From positions 1-64,000 of the forward strand of contig JAEUUP010000072.1 in assembly GCA_016787525.1 (NCBI GenBank): a stretch of DNA of 64,000 bases, given 5' to 3'. The notes under the pieces were generated by a model. The model saw only the letters and a program-made list of their open reading frames with translations. It was not told the DNA's origin and did no database searches. The translations under genes and the position numbers were made by a program. This DNA is from Saprospiraceae bacterium (GTDB lineage Bacteria > Bacteroidota > Bacteroidia > Chitinophagales > Saprospiraceae). This document shows positions 8,603 through 17,644 of this stretch, in pieces; the stretch's first letter is position 1; each line of letters opens with the position of its first letter.

Positions 8603-11365
8603 ATGAAAAGACATCTCCTTCATGCCGCTTTGCTATTGATTCTCATTTTGTCCTCGAATTCGCAGGCTTTTGCGACTCATAATCGAGCAGGTTCGATTTG
8701 GGTAGAACAAATAGGCCCCCTCAGTATTCGTGCGACGATTATTACATACACCAAAGCCTCTTCTGTTCCTGCTGACCGCGATACACTTGACATTAATTGG
8801 GGCGATGGAAGCCCTATCCAGAAAGTTGCACGGACAAATGGCGGTGGACGAGGCGTTATTTTAGCTGGTGACATCAAATACAATGAATATGTGGCGACCT
8901 ATACCTATCCAGGACGCGGCACTTATGTGATTTCGATGACTGACCCCAACCGAAATGGCGGTATTGTGAATGTGAATTTTCCAAATTCGGACGCTGTTCC
9001 GTTTTATATTCAAACTGTCTATTCGTTTTTGAATTCCAATTTTCAAGGAACAAACACCACACCGCGTCTTTTACAACCACCGATAGATAAAGGTTGTGTC
9101 GGCAAAACATTTGTCTATAATATCAATGCTTATGACCCTGATGGCGACAGTTTGGCTTATCGAATCATCACGCCGATGCAAGATAAGGGTCTGAATGTGC
9201 CACGTTACGAGTTTCCAGACCAAATTAATACGACTCCAGCCAAGCCCAATGTGATTACCCTCGATGAAAAAACAGGACAATTCACATGGAAAACACCTCA
9301 AGTGCGTGGTGAATACAATGTGGCTTTTTTGATATTGAGTTATCGGCGTGGGCAAGCAACGCCAATAGATTCTACGATTCGAGATATACAAATTTTGATA
9401 GAAGATTGCCAAAATGACCCACCAAAAGTGGAAACCATTGACAAATTGTGCGTCGTTGCAGGGCAATACATCCAATTTGCAGTACGAGGCACTGACCCCA
9501 ATGCGGGTCAAAAAGTGCAATTATCGGCTTTGGGTGGTCCTTTTGAAGTTCGGTACAGTCCTGCAACGTTTCGAGGCAGTCAAACCCGTTTTTTAGTACC
9601 ACCCGTGATTGATACATTCAAATGGCAAACGACTTGTGAACACATTGCAGAATATCCCTACAATGTGGTGTTCAAAGCCATGGACAATTTCTTTGATACC
9701 ACAGGTTTGGTTGACTTAAAAACTGTTCAGATAAAGGTAGTTGGTCCGCCGCCTGAAGATGTACGCGTGTTGAGTGGTTCCGGGCAAGCCACAGTCAGTT
9801 GGAAACAGCCTTACATTTGTGAAGCCGCTAAAGATAGGTACTGGTATGCTTATTCGGTTTGGCGACGTGAAAGCAGTAGCCCTTTTCCACTCGATACTTG
9901 CACACCTGGACTCGATGGCAAAGGTTATGAGCGCATTATGTATGATACTCTGTACCCAAGTGTAGGAGGTCGTTATACCTTTGTGGACAAAAATGTGGAG
10001 CGTGGAAAGACCTATTGTTACCGAATTTTAGCGCATTTTGCCAAACGGACAGCTTCGGGCAATCCATTTAACTTTGTCGCCAGTTTGCCATCGGCTGAGG
10101 CGTGCGTACAATTGCAACGCGACATCCCGCTTATCACGAATGCCACAGTTGAAGAAACCTCCCCCTCAGTAGGACGCATTTTGGTGCGCTGGACAAAGCC
10201 TGTGGCAAAGGATTTGGACACTGTTTTGAATCCAGGTCCTTATAAATTCATTGTCCAAAGAGCGCAAGGCATTACGAAAACGGGTTTTCAAGACATTGCA
10301 GGCGCAACTTTCACAAACAGTAGTTTCGGAAATCTCAATGATACCGTTTGGATTGATAATGGATTGAATACCACTCAGTTTCCTTATTCTTACCGCATTG
10401 CTTTTTATATCAAAGGCGATTCGCTTTTGGGTTATTCGCCTGTGGCAAGTTCCCATTTCCTCCGCATTCGGTCAAGTGACCGAGTCAATATCCTGACCAT
10501 TGATAAAGATGTGCCGTGGACAAATGCCCGATACGATATTTTCCGTCTCAACAACGTGACCAATCAATACGATTCTATTGGTACAACTTTGACTACGACC
10601 TATACAGATGAAGGTTTATTGAATAAAAAAGAATATTGCTATTACGTGCGTGCTGTGGGCAGCTATGGCATCGCAGGCATCGCTTCGCCGCTGATAAATT
10701 TGTCGCAACGAGCTTGTGGAACACCAATTGATACAGTTCCACCTTGTCCGCCTAAGTTGGGTATTACAAACAATTGTGACTCAACAGGTAGAACGGCAGA
10801 AACAGCCATTTTCAACCTTTTGCGTTGGACAAATCCGAAAAACAATTGCAAAGGCTCAGAAGATTTGTTGCGTTATCATGTTTATTACTCGGATACTGAG
10901 GGGGGGCAATTTCAGCGCATTGCCACCATTAACAACATACGTGACACGACTTTATCGCATCAAAATGTTGTGAATCGCACAGTTGCAGGTTGTTATTACG
11001 TCACGGCTTTAGATTCTATCGGCAATGAAAGTGCGCGGTCTAATGTGATTTGTATGGACAATTGCCCATTCTATCAACTGCCTAATGCCTTTACACCCAA
11101 TGGCGATGGCGACAATGAGTTGTTTAAACCTATGAATTTGCGATTTATTGCCAAAGTCGAATTCAAAGTATTCAACCGTTGGGGACAATTGGTTTTTGAA
11201 ACAGAAAATCCGCTCCTCAATTGGGATGGTAAAAACACCAAAGGCGATGTTTTAGCTGACGGCACTTATTTCTACACCTGCAAAGTGTTTGAACAACGTG
11301 TCGGCGGTGCTGTTTTGAGTTCCAAAGCATTGAATGGTTATATCGAATTAATCAAAGGCAATTGA
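8603..11365 (+). CDS. Secreted T9SS type B sorting-domain protein with FN3-like domains
   Basis: 920 aa. Signal peptide residues 1-25 (cleavage about QAFA-THNRAG). The front part has the THNRAGSIW and Cys-containing beta domains common in large Bacteroidota surface proteins; several fibronectin-III-like stretches follow from ~380 to 800. The last ~90 residues form the CHU_C / gliding-motility-associated C-terminal domain (LPNAFTPNGDGDNELFKPM, FKVFNRWGQLVFET, WDGKNTKGDVLADGTYFY), the T9SS sorting signal. Expected location is the cell surface or medium. Word copies at 8717, 10162 and 10894 give GPLSIRA, SPSVGRI and DTEGGQF. A hairpin follows the stop. Role unknown; probably adhesive or structural. 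Confidence 0.9.
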   Translation: MKRHLLHAALLLILILSSNSQAFATHNRAGSIWVEQIGPLSIRATIITYTKASSVPADRDTLDINWGDGSPIQKVARTNGGGRGVILAGDIKYNEYVATYTYPGRGTYVISMTDPNRNGGIVNVNFPNSDAVPFYIQTVYSFLNSNFQGTNTTPRLLQPPIDKGCVGKTFVYNINAYDPDGDSLAYRIITPMQDKGLNVPRYEFPDQINTTPAKPNVITLDEKTGQFTWKTPQVRGEYNVAFLILSYRRGQATPIDSTIRDIQILIEDCQNDPPKVETIDKLCVVAGQYIQFAVRGTDPNAGQKVQLSALGGPFEVRYSPATFRGSQTRFLVPPVIDTFKWQTTCEHIAEYPYNVVFKAMDNFFDTTGLVDLKTVQIKVVGPPPEDVRVLSGSGQATVSWKQPYICEAAKDRYWYAYSVWRRESSSPFPLDTCTPGLDGKGYERIMYDTLYPSVGGRYTFVDKNVERGKTYCYRILAHFAKRTASGNPFNFVASLPSAEACVQLQRDIPLITNATVEETSPSVGRILVRWTKPVAKDLDTVLNPGPYKFIVQRAQGITKTGFQDIAGATFTNSSFGNLNDTVWIDNGLNTTQFPYSYRIAFYIKGDSLLGYSPVASSHFLRIRSSDRVNILTIDKDVPWTNARYDIFRLNNVTNQYDSIGTTLTTTYTDEGLLNKKEYCYYVRAVGSYGIAGIASPLINLSQRACGTPIDTVPPCPPKLGITNNCDSTGRTAETAIFNLLRWTNPKNNCKGSEDLLRYHVYYSDTEGGQFQRIATINNIRDTTLSHQNVVNRTVAGCYYVTALDSIGNESARSNVICMDNCPFYQLPNAFTPNGDGDNELFKPMNLRFIAKVEFKVFNRWGQLVFETENPLLNWDGKNTKGDVLADGTYFYTCKVFEQRVGGAVLSSKALNGYIELIKGN

Positions 11366-11370
11366 TAAAC

Positions 11371-11400
11371 AACGTCGGCGAGGTTTGCCTCGCCGACGTT
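11371..11400. terminator. 13-bp perfect hairpin between genes
   Basis: AACGTCGGCGAGG and its exact complement flank a TTTG loop, starting 5 bp after the stop of the T9SS protein and ending 12 bp before the ABC1 kinase. No T-run follows on the + strand, so it may be an RNA-stabilising or attenuating hairpin rather than a plain intrinsic terminator. Confidence 0.6.
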
Positions 11401-11412
11401 AAAACATAAAAA

Positions 11413-13074
11413 ATGTCTGTCAATAACCCTTATTCTCGTTCCTTCCGCCTCCGAAAAGCCTATTGGACAGCAATCGTGGTCATCCTCAGTTACACTCGAT
11501 TGGCTTTTTGGAAAAAAATCTTGGGTCAAAAATGGTACAACAAACGCATCGTTGCCCTGCATGTGCACAATGCCGAACGTGTGCGCGACGCTATTTTGGA
11601 ACTAAAAGGATTGTTTATCAAACTGGGTCAAATGCTGTCTATTTTGACCAATTTTCTGCCCGAAGCTTTTCAAAAACCCTTAGAAGCCTTGCAAGACCAA
11701 ATCCCACCACGCCCGATTGAGTCTGTTCGGGAGCGCATTTTGAGAGATTTGGGTAAGTCCATTGAAGATTTGTTCGCTCATTTTGATGAAAATGCTTTGG
11801 CTGCGGCTTCGATTGGTCAAGCGCATCGAGCCAGATTGCACGATGGCACAGAAGTCGTCGTCAAAGTGCAACATGCGGACATCGAACAGGTGACAAAGAC
11901 CGATTTAGAAATCATTTTGCGTCTGACCAAATTATCGGCTTGGTTCTACGACATCAAAGGCATGGATTATCTCTACACCCAAATTCGCAAAATGATTGAG
12001 GAAGAACTCGATTATTTGCGCGAAGCGGACTCAATGGAGCAAATCCGCGCCAATATCGCCGAAGAGGTCGGCATCACCATCCCCTCAGTACATCGGGCTT
12101 TTTCGACCTCAAAAGTGTTGACAACCACTTGGCACGAAGGCGTAAAAATCTCTAACCTCCACCAAATTGATGCGTGGCATATTGACCGTCGGCATTTGGC
12201 AGAAGTGATATTGAAAGCCTATTGCCGCATGTTGTTCAAAGATGGCTTGTACCACGCCGACCCACACCCTGGCAATATTTTAGTTCAGAAAGACGGCACA
12301 GTCGTGCTGCTCGATTTTGGTGCAGTAGCCCCCCTCAGTAAATCCTTGCGCGAAGGCATTCCACAACTCATCGAAGCGGCTGTTCGCAACGATACCAATG
12401 CCATGATTGCCGCTTTGCACACGATGGGTTTTATCGCCAACAACAAAGAAGCCGAAAAAATGGCAGAGAAAATGGTCAACGCTTTTCGCAATTTCCTTCA
12501 AAACGAGGTCAAACTCGACGGTTTGAACTTCAAAGACATCGAAGTTGACCCATTCAACAACAGCCTTTTTAGTTTGATTCAAGAAATTGGACTGAGTGGT
12601 GTGGCTGGCACGGTACAAGTTCCCAAAGACTATGTTTTACTCAATCGTATGCTGACACTTTTGTTGGGTTTGTGCCATTCTTTAGACCCCAAACTCAATC
12701 CTTTAGACGTGGTTCGTCCTTATGCACAGCAGTTTTTGATGGGCGAAAAAGAGGGTATGATGACTTTTGTGAAAGGCATTATGCGCCGCAGCGTCGCAAC
12801 GACTTTGGGCTTGCCAGATGAATTGCATCAAGTGTTGCTCAAAGCTAAAAAAGGAGAATTGGACATCAACAACCCCGATGTAAAAGAAGGCGCACGATTG
12901 ATTTATGTCGTTGTTCAGCAACTCATCTTCACCCTTCTGCTCATCACAACGGCTGTTCTGGGTTATTTTTTCTATGAAAAAGGTGATGTTTACTTTGCTA
13001 AAGCCGCTTGTTGGGTCGTTGGCTTTCTCGTAGTATTATTGATTCGGTCTATGCGGCGTGGTGGGAAATCCTAA
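11413..13074 (+). CDS. ABC1/UbiB-family atypical kinase (AarF-like)
   Basis: 553 aa with the family's signatures in order: KLGQMLS (KxGQ motif), AAASIGQAHRARL (alanine-rich nucleotide loop), VVVKVQ lysine, HADPHPGNILV and LLDFGAVA. The C-terminus has two hydrophobic segments, typical for UbiB/ADCK proteins that act at the inner membrane in quinone synthesis or distribution. Because the phylum makes menaquinone, the role is probably lipid/quinone-linked ATPase activity. Word copies at 12081 (IPSVHRA) and 12331 (APLSKSL, directly after the LDFGA motif). Confidence 0.88.
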   Translation: MSVNNPYSRSFRLRKAYWTAIVVILSYTRLAFWKKILGQKWYNKRIVALHVHNAERVRDAILELKGLFIKLGQMLSILTNFLPEAFQKPLEALQDQIPPRPIESVRERILRDLGKSIEDLFAHFDENALAAASIGQAHRARLHDGTEVVVKVQHADIEQVTKTDLEIILRLTKLSAWFYDIKGMDYLYTQIRKMIEEELDYLREADSMEQIRANIAEEVGITIPSVHRAFSTSKVLTTTWHEGVKISNLHQIDAWHIDRRHLAEVILKAYCRMLFKDGLYHADPHPGNILVQKDGTVVLLDFGAVAPLSKSLREGIPQLIEAAVRNDTNAMIAALHTMGFIANNKEAEKMAEKMVNAFRNFLQNEVKLDGLNFKDIEVDPFNNSLFSLIQEIGLSGVAGTVQVPKDYVLLNRMLTLLLGLCHSLDPKLNPLDVVRPYAQQFLMGEKEGMMTFVKGIMRRSVATTLGLPDELHQVLLKAKKGELDINNPDVKEGARLIYVVVQQLIFTLLLITTAVLGYFFYEKGDVYFAKAACWVVGFLVVLLIRSMRRGGKS

Positions 13075-13155
13075 AAAGTATCCCCTCAGTATTTTTAATG
13101 AATACTCCTTTTTTTACGAAAAAAACATAGTTTTGCATAAAAAACAAGAAATAAC

Positions 13156-13584
13156 ATGCCGTTTTACTATCAAGAGAAGTTTATTGAGCATAATTTATCT
13201 GACTGTCCACCCAAAAATTATCGAGCAAAAGATATAACAGAGGTTTTTCGTTGGGTATTTGATGAAATGGAAGACGATAGAAACTTTAAATCTCAATTTG
13301 ACAAAAAGCCTCAACGTTATTTGACAAAAGACGATGCTGCAAAATGTTCTGGACTGGCATTGTCTATGTTTGATAGTTTAGAAAATGCCATTGTACGTTT
13401 CACGTTTTTGAAAAAAATGATGAAAACAAAAGTTTATCAAGAATTAGGAACTAAAGTTTCGGTTGGTCAAATCACACAAAATGATGGTGTGTGTGGAGAA
13501 CTCAATAAAGATGGTCATTTCAACCATCATCCTATGAAAAACCATAATTATAGCCAACGATTCAAAATCATTCATACTTTGTGA
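13156..13584 (+). CDS. Unknown protein, first gene of a two-gene cassette
   Basis: 142 aa, soluble, charged, no signal peptide: begins MPFYYQEKFIEHNL, ends HPMKNHNYSQRFKIIHTL. I do not recognise the family. A TAGTTTTG box at 13128-13135 may be its promoter, leaving a short leader. Its stop TGA overlaps the ATG of the next gene (TGATG), so the two are translationally coupled. Neither gene contains the TACTGAGGGG word; a copy lies just upstream at 13082. Confidence 0.7.
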   Translation: MPFYYQEKFIEHNLSDCPPKNYRAKDITEVFRWVFDEMEDDRNFKSQFDKKPQRYLTKDDAAKCSGLALSMFDSLENAIVRFTFLKKMMKTKVYQELGTKVSVGQITQNDGVCGELNKDGHFNHHPMKNHNYSQRFKIIHTL

Positions 13585-14174
13585 TGGATAAAATTAATGG
13601 ATTAAAAATTTCAAAATTGGGGTTCAAGCCTGTATTACTGGGCGATTTCATTAATCATGAAGGACCAATCGTCTCTCATTTTACGGATGCAGAGAACCCT
13701 CATGAACATTATGTCTATAAATGGGTAGATTGTGATGACGTTTGTAATCGGTGGTTAGTGGCTAAAACCTCAGAAGAAACAATTTCTAAATTTTTGTTTC
13801 AACAAGTCAGTTTGTTTCAAATAATCAATCAAAATGAGTTTGTTTATCTTGTAGATTTGGATAGTGATTTGGATGAAAAGCAAATTTTGATAACCAAGAC
13901 ATCTGATTTACCAAATGATTACTTGCCTGAAGCAGATTCTTATTTCGATGAAAACCAATACGAAGATTATGCTTTGCAATTGAAAGAAAATATCTTAGGA
14001 ACACCAAATTCTATTGTTTTAGAGCATTTGTTGAACGAAGTTTTAAGTTTGAAACGCCAACAATTTGAAACAAATCACTTATTGAATTTGCTCATTAAAC
14101 AAAATAAAGCAGCTGGTTCGGCTCAAGTTTTAGCTGAACCAGAAAGTAATTATGGAACATCCAAACCACAATAA
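13584..14174 (+). CDS. Unknown protein, second gene of the cassette
   Basis: 196 aa from ATG 13584-13586, which overlaps the previous stop by one base. Acidic and soluble: contains a VYKWVDCDDVCNRWLV segment, an ENQYEDYALQLKENILG segment, and a helical tail EVLSLKRQQFETNHLLNLL that could be a coiled coil. No family recognised. Tight coupling suggests a two-component unit such as toxin-antitoxin or a defence pair, but no active-site motif supports this. It converges on the sigma-factor gene with 28 bp between. Confidence 0.7.
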   Translation: MDKINGLKISKLGFKPVLLGDFINHEGPIVSHFTDAENPHEHYVYKWVDCDDVCNRWLVAKTSEETISKFLFQQVSLFQIINQNEFVYLVDLDSDLDEKQILITKTSDLPNDYLPEADSYFDENQYEDYALQLKENILGTPNSIVLEHLLNEVLSLKRQQFETNHLLNLLIKQNKAAGSAQVLAEPESNYGTSKPQ

Positions 14175-14202
14175 CTGGGTCATTATTCCAACGTGTCTCT
14201 AT

Positions 14203-15492
14203 TCAAGCTAAGACCTTTAGTTTATCGTAAATTACTTTTTTTTCAGCAGGTAGATGCACAAATTTTAAAGCTAAGTCATAAGCTATTTTCGCCTTTTCCT
14301 TTTGATTGTCCATTCGATAAAAATCGCCCAAAGCGGTGTGGTAAAAATGATTTTTATCCAAACCCACAATATCCAACAAAGCTTCTATGCCAGTTTTAGC
14401 CCCCTCAGTATAACCCCGTGCAATGGCTCTGTTGAAGGCGACAATGGGTGTTGGTTTTAAGGTAAACAGCAAATTGTAGCAGTAAAAAATGGCTTGCCAA
14501 TTGGTTTTATCAAAACTTTGGGCTTGGGCATGATAGGAAGCGATGGCTGCTTCAACATGATATTCGCTGATGTCTGTGCCAGATGCCGATGCCTTAAAAA
14601 AAGCAAAAGCCTTGGCTGTGAGATAAGCATTCCAATGAGAACGATCTTGATTTTCGAGTAAAATGATATTGCCCGTTTCATCCAATCGGCTGTCGAAGCG
14701 AGCTGCATGAAAGCACATGAGAGCCATTAAAGCATTGATTTTGGGCATGTTGTAACCGTCTATACTGAGGGGTCGTCCAGCCAATAGCGCACCCAATCGC
14801 AAGGCTTCGTCGCTCAATTCTTGGCGTATGATGGTTTCAGTTGAGGTAGATTTGTAGGCTTCGTTGAAAAGCAGGTATATCGCTTTCAAGACGGCATCCA
14901 ATCTCTCCGCCAACTCGTTGCCAATAGGTACTTCCAGAACAATACCTTCTTGCTTGATTTTTTCTTTTGCCCGATAGAGGCGTTTGGCAATCGTATCTTC
15001 TTGACTTAAAAGTGCGGCGGCAATCTCTTTGATACTCAAACCACATAAGGTTTTGAGTATCAAAATGAGTTGCAAGTCGGGAGGTACTGAGGGGTGGCAA
15101 CAGGCAAACATCATGCGGAGTTGCGCATCTTCTATTTCATTGTCAAGAAAAAAGTCATTGATTTCGTTTTGTATAAGTTGTTCTTGTTCAATGGAATAAG
15201 CTAAATTGAAAGCAATTTTATTCTGAAAGTTTTGTGTGCGTTTCAGATAGGTTAACATTCGGTTTTTGGCTACTTGATACAACCAAGCCTGAGGATTGTC
15301 TGGAATCCCCTTGAGTTTCCAAGTCTCAAAGGCTGTCAAAAGGGTTTCTTGAACCATATCCTCAGCCAATTCGACTTGTTGCAAGCCGAAGAACTTTGTC
15401 AAAACCGCAACCATCTTTCCCGATTCGTATCGGAAAAGATGGTCAACGAGTTGCGAAACGTGTTTTTGCTCTGTCTTCATGTTTTTAGCCAA
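14203..15492 (-). CDS. ECF42-type RNA polymerase sigma factor with TPR-like extension
   Basis: 429 aa. Sigma region 2 occupies the first ~90 residues (VELAEDMVQETLLTAFETW, PQAWLYQVAKNRMLTYL), region 4 ~115-165 (LSIKEIAAALLSQEDTIAKRL). A long C-terminal part (DUF6596 and helical TPR-like repeats: FNRAIARGYTEGAKTGIEALL) follows. This is the ECF42 architecture, a group encoded beside DGPF/YCII proteins and lacking an anti-sigma factor; the tail is needed for activity in the studied members. Exactly such a partner precedes it and overlaps by 8 bp. Word copies at 14401 (YTEGAK), 14763 (RPLSIDG) and 15085 (HPSVPPD). Confidence 0.88.
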   Translation of the reverse strand: MAKNMKTEQKHVSQLVDHLFRYESGKMVAVLTKFFGLQQVELAEDMVQETLLTAFETWKLKGIPDNPQAWLYQVAKNRMLTYLKRTQNFQNKIAFNLAYSIEQEQLIQNEINDFFLDNEIEDAQLRMMFACCHPSVPPDLQLILILKTLCGLSIKEIAAALLSQEDTIAKRLYRAKEKIKQEGIVLEVPIGNELAERLDAVLKAIYLLFNEAYKSTSTETIIRQELSDEALRLGALLAGRPLSIDGYNMPKINALMALMCFHAARFDSRLDETGNIILLENQDRSHWNAYLTAKAFAFFKASASGTDISEYHVEAAIASYHAQAQSFDKTNWQAIFYCYNLLFTLKPTPIVAFNRAIARGYTEGAKTGIEALLDIVGLDKNHFYHTALGDFYRMDNQKEKAKIAYDLALKFVHLPAEKKVIYDKLKVLA

Positions 15493-15838
15493 AATTCATC
15501 AAAGGGCGGACTTCTACTGAGCCTTCAATGTCATAAATGGGACATCCTTTTGAGAGTTCAATCGCTTCTTCGATGGTGTCCGCCGTCAAAATCATAAAAC
15601 CACTGACCAATTCTTTGCTTTCGATGAATGGGCCATCGGTCACAAGATGTTTTGAACCTTTCACGATTTTGCCTGTGTGGTCTAAGGCATCGGTTGACAC
15701 CATTTTACCTTGTACGGCAATGCCGCCAATCCATTGTCCCCACTTGTCCAATTCGGCTTGCATCGCTTCAGGTGATAGGTTTTGAAATTCAGCCTCAGTA
15801 GTAGGTGTGTTGCGAAAAATGAGCATGTACTTTTCCAT
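15485..15838 (-). CDS. YCII-related DGPF-domain protein (ECF42 partner)
   Basis: 117 aa from ATG 15836-15838 (MEKYMLIFRNTP). It contains the diagnostic VTDGPFIESKE motif and the FMILTADTIEEAIELSKGCP strand-helix of the YCII/DGPF fold, which forms dimeric ferredoxin-like barrels. The gene ends inside the start of the sigma factor, so both are cotranscribed. A two-mismatch relative of the dispersed word (15791-15800) encodes TTEAEF. Biochemical role unknown; in this group the partner genes are sigma-factor targets. Confidence 0.88.
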   Translation of the reverse strand: MEKYMLIFRNTPTTEAEFQNLSPEAMQAELDKWGQWIGGIAVQGKMVSTDALDHTGKIVKGSKHLVTDGPFIESKELVSGFMILTADTIEEAIELSKGCPIYDIEGSVEVRPLMNFG

Positions 15839-16057
15839 TATTTTACATTTTAAAAGGTGAAAAATATAATTTTGATTCACCCTAAAGACAAATAAGGTTT
15901 ATAGAATCGGACAAAACTGCGAAATTTTTTTCTATTGAATATTTTACTTTAAAACGACCTATCAATTTAAGCAGATGAGCGTCTGTTTCTATAAAATCAG
16001 CCTCCAATTATTTCACAAATACGTGATTCCTATCAGCTTTCGCACTAATACGCATCA

Positions 16058-16089
16058 TTGTTTACCCCCTCAGTAAAACTTTAATTTTG
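16058..16089 (+). promoter_or_regulatory. Promoter TTG-N21-TAATTTTG with the dispersed word in its spacer
   Basis: TTG at 16058-16060 and TAATTTTG at 16082-16089 are 21 bp apart, matching the Bacteroidota housekeeping promoter. A perfect CCCCTCAGTA (16066-16075) sits inside the spacer. The start codon at 16142 is ~50 bp downstream. Confidence 0.6.
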
Positions 16090-16141
16090 CAGCATAAAAC
16101 AGCCTTACAGCTAATTTATCACACTTTAAATGTTTTGTACA

Positions 16142-16519
16142 ATGAAAACGAAATCTTCCAATACCATCGAATCACTCAAATGGGGTGCGCAAATCGTTGG
16201 GTTTGCCACAACAGCTGGTCTATTGTTTTTCACATTCGCAGAAGTCCTTCCGGGTATCAGTCATGGACGTGCAGCTATGGTTATCCCGATGTTGCCACTT
16301 TTGGCTTTGGGTATCATAGGGTACTTTGTCTCGTGGTATCGTGAATTAGCGGGTGGTTCTATGTTGCTAGCGGGCGGTTTATCGTCTGTATTATATATCC
16401 TACTTACGATAAAAAATCAAGAAATTGCCTTCATCATGGGTGTGCCATTGACCATTTCAGGTATTCTCTATCTCATACATTGGTCAATATTATATGGTAA
16501 GCACCACAGACATTCATAA
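16142..16519 (+). CDS. Small four-helix membrane protein
   Basis: 125 aa from ATG 16142 (MKTKSSNTIESLKWGAQIVGF), chosen over an in-frame ATG at 16130 because the shorter form starts with a normal polar segment. Four hydrophobic segments, ending in a His-rich tail GKHHRHS. It resembles uncharacterised Bacteroidota membrane proteins; function unknown. Followed by a good terminator. Confidence 0.7.
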   Translation: MKTKSSNTIESLKWGAQIVGFATTAGLLFFTFAEVLPGISHGRAAMVIPMLPLLALGIIGYFVSWYRELAGGSMLLAGGLSSVLYILLTIKNQEIAFIMGVPLTISGILYLIHWSILYGKHHRHS

Positions 16520-16581
16520 ATGAACAAACAGACTATTCGAATAAAACCAACTTATGAGAAACCTAATTTGTCAAAACTGAT

Positions 16582-16613
16582 AGGCTTTGTCGTCCTGACA
16601 AAGTCTATTTTTA
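16582..16613 (+). terminator. Intrinsic terminator
   Basis: CTTTGTC (16585-16591) pairs with GACAAAG (16597-16603), extended by three more pairs, then TATTTTTA. It ends transcription from the gene at 16142. A CCCCTCAGTA copy follows at 16616. Confidence 0.75.
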
Positions 16614-16632
16614 TACCCCTCAGTAGGGTAGC

Positions 16633-17499
16633 TCAACGCCACGAAATGAAGATAATTGCCACAACGGCCAACGCCAAGCCCGTCCAATTCAATTTACTCA
16701 GTCGTTCTTTGAAGAAAAACAATGCAACAGCTGTCGAAGCCAAGATAACGCCGATATTATAGATGGGCAAGACATAAGCCCCATTGTTTTTGAACTCATC
16801 CAAAGCTTTGAGTAGAAAGTAGAAAGATAGAAAATTGGGGATACCCAACGGAATAGCGGCTATGATGTTCTTAAACTCAATCCGTTTGCGGTGATAAAGG
16901 AGTAGAAACAGACCCGATACCACTGCGCCGAGGCAGGCTGTCACCATAAAAGCAATGGTCGAACCATTGGTACTGACGTATTTGAAGTTCAAATAGTTGA
17001 AACTCGTGTTGGTGATGCCGTACATCAGAAAGACCAGAAGAGGTAAGAGCCAGTTTTTGCGCTCTTGTGGGGTATTGTCGGCGTTTTCTTTTGTAGTACT
17101 GAGATAAACGGCGACAAATGCCAATACCAAACCGATGTAGTTGACTGCACCAAAGTTCTGTGAGGTCTTAAAAACCCATAGATTGAATAAAACGGGGATG
17201 ACCAATGACATATTATTGGCAAGGGACGTGACGGCTATGCCCGATTTGAGCGTGGATGCACCCGACAGCATGAAAACCACAATGAAACCCAGACCCAACA
17301 AGAGAGAATAGTAGGTCATATCAGCAGACCAGTCTATGCTAAATGTACTGCCAGTCGGTAAAAGCAGCCAACCCAACGCCACACAAACCCAATAGTTGAA
17401 TACAATTGCCTGTGTGGTGTCTATGCCATATTTTGGATGCAAACGGAAATTGACGAGCAATAGCACCGAAAATAGAATACTCAGTATTAGGAATATCAT
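16633..17499 (-). CDS. EamA-like (DMT) transporter
   Basis: 288 aa with ten predicted membrane helices in two repeats; typical features are GIAVTSLANNMSLVIPVLF, NFLSFYFLLKALDEFKNNGAYVLPIYN and the C-terminal FFKERLSKLNWTGLAL. Substrate unknown. A second member of the superfamily lies at 5830, but sequence similarity looks low. Confidence 0.8.
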   Translation of the reverse strand: MIFLILSILFSVLLLVNFRLHPKYGIDTTQAIVFNYWVCVALGWLLLPTGSTFSIDWSADMTYYSLLLGLGFIVVFMLSGASTLKSGIAVTSLANNMSLVIPVLFNLWVFKTSQNFGAVNYIGLVLAFVAVYLSTTKENADNTPQERKNWLLPLLVFLMYGITNTSFNYLNFKYVSTNGSTIAFMVTACLGAVVSGLFLLLYHRKRIEFKNIIAAIPLGIPNFLSFYFLLKALDEFKNNGAYVLPIYNIGVILASTAVALFFFKERLSKLNWTGLALAVVAIIFISWR

Positions 17500-17583
17500 G
17501 TTGTTGAAATATGAATGATGAAATATGAAAATTAGGCGAAGGACGAACTAAGGTATGAAAATACTGAGGGGTGTCCATAAAAC

Positions 17584-17619
17584 AAGAAAAAGGTCAAGTT
17601 TTTTTGAAAAAACTTGACC
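17584..17619 (-). terminator. Terminator of nagB
   Basis: GGTCAAGTTTTTT (from 17592) pairs with AAAAACTTGACC (to 17619); on the minus strand a T-rich tail follows. It begins 26 bp after the NagB stop. A TACTGAGGGG copy lies just beyond at 17562. Confidence 0.75.
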
Positions 17620-17644
17620 CAACGTTGTTGTCTTTATATACTTC

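Noticed and set aside
16520..16762. Plus-strand 80-codon frame after the small membrane protein
   Set aside because: It crosses a terminator and overlaps the 3' end of the EamA transporter; composition is not protein-like.
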